Under the pieces are notes generated by a model that saw nothing but the letters and a program-made list of their open reading frames with translations, ran no database searches and was not told the DNA's origin. This document shows, piece by piece, positions 56,220-64,000 of a DNA stretch of 64,000 bases. Each line of letters starts with the position of its first letter. Within the stretch, counting starts at the first letter, position 1. Origin of the DNA: Molossus alvarezi (lineage: Eukaryota; Chordata; Mammalia; Chiroptera; Molossidae); the NCBI GenBank assembly GCA_037176705.1, contig CM073886.1:14220501-14284500 (forward strand). Direction: 5' to 3'. The position numbers and the translations under genes are program-made.

Positions 56220-57790
56220 TGTGTTTCAGTGGGTGTTCCCCAACCACTGCCCATGGAGCCCTTTCCTTCTCAGGTTTGGAGTTGAAGTGGAGGTACCTGC
56301 TGCAGTCACCCCAATGGCCTCCTCCTCAGCCAAGTTCCTGTGAGACTGCAGGTGAAGGAGTAGAAATAGCCTAGGCTATCCCTTTTTTCAGAATGCAGCC
56401 TCCTGCCCACCCCACGCCCTGGTGCCCAATTCCCCACACAGGAATGTGATAGGCTTCGCTTGGCTGAGCTCCTCTATCCCACGGAGCTCTCAAGACCAGG
56501 CCATTGTCTCCCCCTTGTGTAGCTAGAGTCATCCACAGTGACTTGCAGCCTCAAAGTCTGTGGGCTGTGTGCTATTTGCACTTGAAGAAAGAGGTCTGGG
56601 GACTAAGCTTTCCACCCTGCTCAGTCCCTACAGGGAGGGAAAGCGCAGGCGTGGTTCTTGCCTAACCCTGCAGCCCATTTTCTGTCCAGCACTTGGCCTT
56701 TCACAGCTGTACCAAGCTCATCAGAGGCTTCCTGGGATCAGCTTCCTTGGAGCTTGAAACAAAAATAAAATGCTAAAGAAGTGACTGAGAACCTGGCATC
56801 AATGCGTTTGTGTTGGGACCTGCAGTGATGGACAGAGCCTGCCCTCCTCTGTGGTCAGCTGCTTCCTCCTGTCCAGGTTCTGGCTCCTTAGGAGGAAAGA
56901 GGGGTCCCAAGCCAAGAGTGGGCCAGGATATTCCAGGAATAGCAAGGAGGCTTGAGTTCCTGGAGCTCAGGGAAGGTCAGAGAGGTGACAGGGAGTCAGC
57001 ATGAAGTCTTCAAGCTTCCAGCAAGTACATAGTTTCAACTCCTATCTTCTGTGACAGGAAGGTCTTGGATGATTTGGAACCGAGGAATGGTGAGATGTAA
57101 CTTTTGAAAGATTCCTCTGAGCTGGGATGAGGCAGGCACCCATGTGGCAGCTGAGGGGGAAGCTGGCCCCAGGGAGAATGGGAGATGTGGGATATCTTCT
57201 GAAGGTACAGTCAAGAGGAAGAGCCAAAGGTGACTGGGGTTCTGGCTCAAAAACCTGAAAGGATTGAGTTACTCTATCAGTGAGATGGAGAAAGCTGTGA
57301 GTAGAGCAGGTTTAGGGGTGACCTGGACTCAGCTTTTGAGCCTTTCTGATCCGCTCAGCCACACACCTACTCCCATGCCTTGGCTCCCAGTTGAAATGGC
57401 CCAGCAACAGTATGCCCATCCCTGTGGTCCTAAAGCTCCGGTCACCTCTATCCCCACTGTGTTTCAGCCTCTCCCTAGGCAAAGGGCCAGCCTTTGCCAC
57501 AGCCCCCTCAGCACCTTCACCTGATTTGTTCTCACAAGGATGCTGGCTTCCACCATGTGCTATCTCAAAGGGGCAGGTGAGGTAAAGTAATAGGTGGGGA
57601 GCAGCCAGCAGAGAGGTTGCTCTTCTTTCCTCCCCTAGATGGACTGTCCCCAGCACAGATCTCTCTGGCCTTTCCTGAATAGCATGTGAGCCACTGTGGT
57701 CCGTTCAAGAACATACCACCTATATTTGCTCTCCCCCCGCTTTACTTGACTTATTCCCTATTTCTAGCTTCCCTGAAGTTTTACCCACCA
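56220..57790. other. Gene-free spacer downstream of GFER
   Basis: No gene or clear repeat is recognised. An AATAAA at about 56763 could serve as a distal signal for GFER. Confidence 0.4.
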
Positions 57791-57804
57791 ATAAAACTTT
57801 TTAA

Positions 57805-58001
57805 AAAAATAGGTGTTTACTGATTTTTTAGAGAGGAAGAGAGAGAGAGAAATACCTATTGGTTACCTCTTGTACATACCCCGACCCAGGGAACTAGAAC
57901 GGAACCTTGACACCTGATTATGTACCCTGCCCAGGAATCGAACCAGCGACCTTTTGGTGCACTGGGACGATGCCTAACCAACTAAGCCACACTGGCCAGG
58001 G
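57805..58001 (-). repeat. Bat SINE, reversed
   Basis: Reversed copy with TGATTTTTTAGAGAGGAAG and head complement AACTAAGCCACACTGGCCAGG. TAAAACTTTTT-like words flank it. Confidence 0.8.
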
Positions 58002-58017
58002 CTAAAACTTTTTTTTT

Positions 58018-58256
58018 TTATCCTCACCCGAGGACATTTTTCCATTTTTTGTTCAGGTAGAGTGGGAGGGAGAAGAGGAACAGAGAGAGAGAGAAACATC
58101 GATGCAAAAGGGACACATCGAGTGGCTGCCACCCACACGACCAACCAGGGCCAGGGACAAACTGCAACTGAGGTACACGCCCTTAGCGGGAACCGAACCC
58201 AGGTCTCTGGACCGCAGGCCGACGCTCTAACCGCTGAGCCAAACTGGCCAGGGCAG
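58018..58256 (-). repeat. Ves-type SINE, reversed, near consensus
   Basis: Starts ATCCTCACCCGAGGAC, ends GAGCCAAACTGGCCAGGGC. The target word TAAAACT appears again after it. Confidence 0.9.
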
Positions 58257-58593
58257 GGCTAAAACTCTTAAAGAGCGACCAGACTAAAACAAGTGGGATT
58301 CTAGTTCAAGGGAAGGTTGTGGCTGGAGCTGTCAGCACATAGTCCAATAGAAAAAAGAACCATGATCATGTTCTGCAGCCCCTTAAGGCTTGAAGGTCAC
58401 AGGTTGGGCAAGAGGAGGGAACCTGAAAGGGATGACAAGGAAGGGCCTATGAAGTAATAGGAACTTGAAGAGGAGGTGACATCTAAAAGCCTTTCCAGTA
58501 GGATGGGGACATCAGTGTCTGAATTGCCCCTGGAACTAAAGGAAGCAGTGATATGGGACAGCTGGAGTGAAAATGGGATCAAGAGTTGATGTT

Positions 58594-58832
58594 TGGCCCT
58601 GGTCAGTTTGGCTCAGCGGTTAGAGTGTCGGCCTGTGGTCCAGAGAAACCCAGGTTTGGTTCCCGCTAAGGGCATGTACCTCGGTTGCAGTTTGTCCCAG
58701 TCCTGGTTGGGTCATGCGGGTGGCAGCCATTCAATGTGTCCCTTTCATGTCGATGTTTCTCTCTCTCTCTCCCTCCCACTCTATCTGAACAAAAAATGGA
58801 AAAATGTCCTCTGGTGAGGATAAAAAAAAAAG
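58594..58832 (+). repeat. Ves-type SINE
   Basis: Bounded by AGTTGATGTTTG before and after, a target-site duplication. Confidence 0.9.
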
Positions 58833-58839
58833 TTGATGT

Positions 58840-59940
58840 TTGTTAAGACAGAAGAAAGTGTAGCTGTTTGGGTGCTGATGCCAATGATTAAGAAAAGGGA
58901 CAAATGGATGACGTAAGAGACCAAGACTGGGAACAGTTGCTAACAGATGAGAAGTGGTAGGACTGATGCACAGTGGAATGCACTTGACAGAAGACTGATG
59001 GGTAGCACCTCTGGCCGCACCTGCCCTGGCATGGGTTCCCCAGGGGACTAGCTGGTCCATGCACCACACTCTGTCCACACAGATGCCATGGCAGGGATCT
59101 GGATTTGAGTCCTAGTCTTCGCTTTCTGTGACCCAGTAACTCAACTGGCCTATTTACCACTACCCCTACAGGTCATTGTGAAATATTTAACACTATAAAT
59201 ACTCAAAAAATGCAGACTGTCTTACTAATGCCCTAGATAGAAACATAGGAGTTAGCCAGGCCCCTGCTGGACTGGGCTGGGCTGAAAGGAACCTAAAGGA
59301 AGGGACACTGTCTAACTGGGAGCTAGAGGATCTGTGGAAAAGACCCAGCAGTCATATGGGGCTGGTAAGCCCCAATTCAGCCAGACTCGCATCTCTGATG
59401 CTTCTCCCCATTCCTTGGCCCCAAACTAAAAATGTCAGTCACAAATCAGTCCAGGAGACCCAGGAGTGTGGCAGGCTCAGAGCACCCTTGGAATAACACC
59501 TGGCCACCACAGAAAGGAACAGAAATGCCTCAACTCCCACCTATAATGGCTTTTGGGCTTTGCCCACCTGGGCAAGTGCCCCTGGGGGCAGAGGCCATTC
59601 TCTCTCCCTGTCAGGGAGGGTAGAACCCTCTGAAGAAGGCGTGCAGGAGTGGGGGTCATGAGGGGAAAGGCCCCAGTGACTGATCTCTGATCTACAGGGG
59701 ACCAGGGCCAGGGAGCTGTGTTTCTATTTCCTGGAGGTAGGGGGGAAGACACTGGAGTCATCGGGCCCCGATTACACATTCATGAAAGGGCCCTGCCCAG
59801 AGGAGTGAGGTCAAGTCCCCTCTGTCCATCCTCCTGGCTATAGCAAAGGCGGAGCCCAGTGTCTGCCTGCACTGCTGACTTCTTGTGAGGGGCGGTGAGG
59901 GCCCCAGCCCCGTGCCTGCTCCGTGATCGTCATCTGGCAA
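58840..59940. other. Spacer upstream of SYNGR3
   Basis: Unique DNA with no recognisable gene; it leads into the CpG-rich SYNGR3 promoter. Confidence 0.4.
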
Positions 59941-59949
59941 GTCCATCCC

Positions 59950-60330
59950 GGATCCGAGTCATGCAGCTGAGGGTTGGGGGTGAAAGGAAGGCGGGTCAGA
60001 GGGACCCGAGGGCTCCAGCCCGGTGCGTGGACCAGTGAGGGGGTAGTGCGGGCTCGGCCCCGCCCCGCGCGCCCCTGCCGTGGCCAGCGCGCGCTCCCGG
60101 GAGGGAGGCAGCAGAGGCAGCGGCAGCTCCAGCAGCTTCCGCAGCAGCCCCAGGCTGTCTCGGGCGGGGCCGTATAGACAACAGAGATCGCCAGGGCTGC
60201 GCGGCCCGCTGGGGCCGGCCATGGAAGGAGCTTCGTTCGGCGCGGGGCGCGCAGGGGCCGCCCTGGACCCCGTGAGCTTCGCGCGGCGGCCCCAGACCCT
60301 GCTGCGGGTCGTGTCCTGGGTGAGTAGCCA
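59950..60330. promoter_or_regulatory. SYNGR3: SYNGR3 CpG island and 5' UTR
   Basis: Very CpG-rich DNA around the SYNGR3 first exon, with GGCAGC-type repeats (about 60105-60150) in the putative 5' UTR. Confidence 0.6.
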
Positions 60331-63106
60331 CTGTCCTGGTACCTGATCCCACCGTCCCTAGCATCCCTCGTCCTTACCCCCTGCCCCTCATCCCCCTTCA
60401 GTTCCTCGCCGTCCTCTCTCCCCACTGCAGCAGGTTAGGGTGACGTCACCTGGCTGGGCGCGCCCACCTGCGGGCGGGGGAGGGGCTGGCGGCGACAGCC
60501 TGGGGACCTTGAGAGGTCACCGCCCGCCGTCCCCCCTCCAATTCCCTCTTAAGTCTAAGGGCCCCTTTCCTTAGCCCTCGCTCCGTTTTTCCTGTTCGCG
60601 TGACCTGGAAGCAGGCACAGGGGTGGGGACGAGATTTGCGGAGGGCCTCGGGCACTCAGCCTCAGCCGGAGGAGGGGGCTACGGGAGCCGAGAGGATCAG
60701 GCAGAGCCTCCCCTTGCTTCTCCAGCATTCTCCTTCGAAGGGAACTGGCCCTTCCCGAGTCCCCCAGTTCGCGGGTTGGGGGGAGGCGGGCGGTGCTCAG
60801 GGATCCTTCTGGGTGGGGCAGCTCTGTTTTGTGAGGGCTGACTGGCGGTGGTGTGGAAGGGGCAGCTTTTAGGGGCAGCCTAGCTTACTGGGGCATATTC
60901 CTAGGTCGGGTGGCCTGCTCCTCCTTCCCACTCCTCCAGGTAGGAGAGATGGGAGGTGAAGTACCAAGTTCTGGGTTTTGTCCAGCAAGTAATGGATGGT
61001 GGTAGCTGCACCTACTGGCTGGTCTTGAGTAGGGCGGTGCCCAGTGTGGGGCAGGGGGCCTCCACCCTCTGGGTGAAGTGACTCTGAGCAGACCAGGGTG
61101 TAGGAACCCTAACTTCAGGACCCAGCCCTGGTTCCACTTCTGGACCACTCTGGGGAGTGAGTCCAAATCCTGTACCTTGATTTCCCTCTTAACTAGATCC
61201 CTAGGAGCTGGGGTGAGAAAGGAGAGAAATGAAATGGAAACTGGAGGTCTTTTTTTTTTTTTTTTTTTTTTTAGAAGCATAGGCCTACTCAAAGCTGAAA
61301 GAGCAGCATCTGGCTTAAAAGGATAGTGGTCTAGGATTTAAAAATAAAATGACCGTGGTCCACCTCTTACTTGACTTCTAGCCCTTGTGGGAACAGGGTA
61401 CTGATGTTTGAACCCCCGAGGTCAATCCTCTCGCCTCAGAGCCCAAACAGGTATAGTCACATGGGGTTGTCATCCTTTGAGTGCCCACCAAGTGTAGGAC
61501 GCTTGATGGGCATTATTTTTCTGTCCCCAACCCCCCATGAGCTGAGCCTGTTACTACATATGACATGCTGAGAAGCAGGGCCACACAGCTTCTAAATGCT
61601 GAGGGCGGGTTCCACGCCCACAGTTCTGTGCAGCTGTCTGTACCCCCCTGTTGTACCCCTACACCCTGGCCTCTCTCCTGGCTCCACACCTCCCTCCCCC
61701 AGCACCGCCGGACCACCAGTCCAGGTGAAGGCTCCTGTTCCCACACTCTCGAGTGGACCCTGAGGAGACACCATGGGCTCCACGCAGTGCAGAAGACCCA
61801 GCTGAATGTCAGCCCCTGCCCTTATCATCAGTGAGACCTCAGACAAATCACTTCACCTGTTGGAGCCTTAATTTCCTCATCTGTAAAGGGTGTAAGAACA
61901 ATGAATGGCACCTTCGTGGTTTTCCGGAAGGATTCTATGAGCGAACACATATAAAGTCTCAGTTTTAAGCACAGTGCCTGGGCATAGGAGATGCTCACTA
62001 ACTGGTACATGTCCATAATTACTAAATACTTGAGAGGTATTAAGGGAAATGTGCCTGAAGACCCTCACCCAGAGACGGGCCCTGTGCAGCAAGGGAACAC
62101 GGGGACAGAACCAAGGGCGTGGCCGCTCGCGGTGGGCCTCGGAGACCCGTCTTCGGCAGGGAGGAGCGCCACCGCCAGGTCCTGAGCACCACCTACCGCC
62201 CGCAGGTATTCTCCATCGCCGTCTTCGGGCCCATCGTCAACGAGGGCTACGTGAACTCCGACAGTGGTCCAGAGCTGCGCTGCGTCTTCAACGGGAACGC
62301 AGGTGCCTGTCGCTTCGGCGTCACGCTGGGCCTCGGGGCCTTCCTTGCCTGCGCCGCCTTCCTGCTGCTCGACGTGCGCTTCCAGCAGATCAGCAGCGTC
62401 CGCGACCGCCGTCGCGCGGTGCTGCTGGACCTGGGCTTCTCAGGTGGGCGTGGCCGGGCCGAGAGGCTGGCGCCGGAGGGGAGAGCGGGCTCCTGAGGGG
62501 GCGGGGCCCCCGGCGGGCGTCGAGATTCTGAGGGGAAGGGGATGCGAACAGGTTTGGGCGGGGCCTCCCGAGGCTGGTTCCCGGAGTGTTCCAGGGGAAC
62601 CCTCCCCACGGTGTAGCGCTCCTAAGCCAACCGCCCGCCCACCTGCAGGACTTTGGTCCTTCTTGTGGTTCGTGGGCTTCTGCTTCCTTACCAACCAGTG
62701 GCAGCGCACGCCGCCCGGGCCAGCCACCACGCAGGCGGGAGACGCAGCGCGGGCCGCCATTGCCTTCAGCTTCTTCTCCATCCTCAGCTGGGTGAGTGCG
62801 GCCTGCGGGCGGTGAGGGCCGGGCCGGGCCGGGCCGGGCCGGGCCGGGCCGGGCCGGGCCGGCGTCCGCTCTAGCTGACGCCGGGCTCCTCTCCAGGTGG
62901 CGCTCACCGTGAAGGCCCTGCAGCGGTTCCGTCTAGGCACCGACATGTCGCTCTTTGCCACCGAACAGCTGGGCACCGGGGCGGGCCAAGATTACCCAGG
63001 CTACCCAGTGGGCAGCGGTGTAGAGGGCACGGAGACCTACCAGAGCCCGCCCTTCACCGAGACCCTGGACACCAGCCCCAAAGGGTACCAGGTACCCGCC
63101 TACTAG
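60221..63106 (+). CDS. SYNGR3: Synaptogyrin-3 (synaptic vesicle tetraspan protein)
   Basis: Four coding exons: 60221-60319, 62206-62443, 62649-62791 and 62897-63106, giving 229 residues, the human length. It is a MARVEL-domain protein of synaptic vesicles, linked to dopamine transporter function and reported to bind tau. The N-terminus MEGASFGAGRAGAALDPVSF is cytoplasmic. Four membrane segments lie roughly at residues 30-50 (FSIAVFGPIV), 70-95 (FGVTLGLGAFLACAAFLLL), 105-125 (GLWSFLWFVGFCFL) and 145-170 (AAIAFSFFSILSWVALTV). The cytoplasmic tail is Tyr/Pro-rich and ends PKGYQVPAY. Splice phases agree at every junction. Intron 3 holds a GGGCC repeat. Confidence 0.96.
61249..61272 (+). repeat. 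Poly(T) tract
   Basis: About 23 T residues in SYNGR3 intron 1, probably the tail of an eroded retroposon on the other strand. Confidence 0.85.
61830..62040 (+). repeat. MIR-type relic in SYNGR3 intron 1
   Basis: TTAATTTCCTCATCTGTAAAGG and GCATAGGAGATGCTCACTAA are standard MIR words. Confidence 0.55.
62816..62862 (+). repeat. (GGGCC)n pentanucleotide repeat
   Basis: Nine uninterrupted GGGCC units fill nearly half of the short SYNGR3 intron 3, starting 25 bp after its donor. Confidence 0.95.
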
Positions 63107-64000
63107 TGGCTGGCAGGCCCAGACCAGGGCTGGAAGACTGCCCCACCAATGCAGGGCCCAGGGCCCCCTGGGATCTCCCTCAAGTCCTCCTGGCCCAACT
63201 CCAGGGATGGAGGAGTGGCCACTGTGGGCCATCTGGGGCCAAGAGAGGGTGGCCCCCAGGGTGCCTGCACTGTACCCCCAAATCCTTCAAGTACCTTTAA
63301 TCCCCAGCCCCAGGCCTGAGGTCTTGAGGAGGGGACAGCACAGCCCTGGACGTGTGTCCTCCAGGCTTCAGTGGGTCAGCTTGGGCAGAGGACCATTCCC
63401 TTCATGAGGCAGCCAGCCCAGGGCTTACCTGTCCACTCTGGCATCAGGGATCCAGCTGCCCTCCATAGCCAGGTTGCAGGACCTGCCTCAGACTAGGGGC
63501 AGAAATACTGCCCTCACCCCCATGCCATGACCCAGGGAGCATGGTCACTGTTCCCCATCCAATGTCCCTGTGGGTAGTGACAGTCCTTGTTCCTGTCATG
63601 TTGGTTCACCCTGTGGGACCACATGCTCTGTCTAGAGCCTCCCTCCATTTCCTCTTACCTGCTCGCTAGAGTAGCCTGGCCGTGTCGATGTTGTGATTGT
63701 GGTCAAGTTTTCAAGTTTCATCTGGTAGTTTCTCAAAAGAAGCCCCTCTCTCTGTGGCCCCTACTCCAGCCCCTCCATGCCTTGGCCCAGGACTCTGCCT
63801 GGGTGTGGGGGGTTCTGGCCAGGAAGGCACAACATGGCCATAGGCCTGGGCACCAGCCTTCTCCCAGTCCTTCAGTAAAAACTTACCCAAGGGAGGCTTG
63901 CGACACCTTCGTGCCTGGCAAGCCCCTTGCAAGGACAGAGGCTCCAACTGTTCATCGTGCCCTGGAGACAGCCATTCCATGCAAACCCCTTTACCTTGGT
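63107..64000 (+). other. SYNGR3: SYNGR3 3' UTR and downstream DNA
   Basis: Follows the SYNGR3 stop. No AATAAA is seen before the window ends. An AGTAAA near 63874 may be the signal, but the transcript end is undetermined. Confidence 0.4.

Overview
This window is nuclear DNA from a mammal, almost certainly a bat. The genes have mammalian exon-intron structure, and the order MSRB1 - RPL3L - NDUFB10 - RPS2/SNHG9 - RNF151 - TBL3 - NOXO1 - GFER - SYNGR3 matches the human 16p13.3 block. Spacer and intron DNA is full of tRNA-derived SINEs of the bat Ves type (head with Pol III A and B boxes, pyrimidine-rich body, tail ending in a CCTCGGGTGAGGAT-like block). One hAT-type fragment resembles elements of vesper bats. 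No annotation source was available: exon borders were read by hand from frame continuity, GT/AG sites and family knowledge.

Layout. 1-16 kb: gene-free, with an old L1 3' fragment, SINE clusters and a nearly full-length young LINE-1 (5.87-11.71 kb) carrying perfect target-site duplications. 16.6-21.1 kb: MSRB1 (minus), a selenoprotein gene with an in-frame UGA and a recognisable SECIS element. 21.6-29.2 kb: RPL3L (minus, 10 coding exons). 31.7-33.9 kb: NDUFB10 (plus), convergent with RPS2 (minus, 34.0-36.3 kb), whose introns carry two H/ACA snoRNAs. RPS2 and the non-coding snoRNA host SNHG9 (plus, 36.56-36.93 kb) diverge from a shared promoter of about 230 bp. 38.0-40.1 kb: RNF151. 42.7-49.2 kb: TBL3 (22 coding exons). 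49.6-51.6 kb: NOXO1 (minus). 54.2-56.2 kb: GFER. 60.2-63.1 kb: SYNGR3. The nine protein-coding genes each assemble into one continuous frame: 116, 407, 177, 293, 242, 800, 307, 210 and 229 residues in map order.

Functionally this is a dense housekeeping cluster: ribosome (RPS2, RPL3L), ribosome biogenesis (TBL3 and the snoRNAs), mitochondria and redox (NDUFB10, GFER, MSRB1, NOXO1), plus a testis-type RING protein and a synaptic-vesicle protein. The least expected observations are: an inverted, almost identical copy of TBL3 exon 14 in TBL3 intron 11 beside a hAT fragment; a LINE-1 whose two ORF2 breaks are both single extra A residues in A8 runs; head-only SINE copies with shared diagnostic bases; repeated SINE insertion into one target site; and a recent 104-bp direct duplication.
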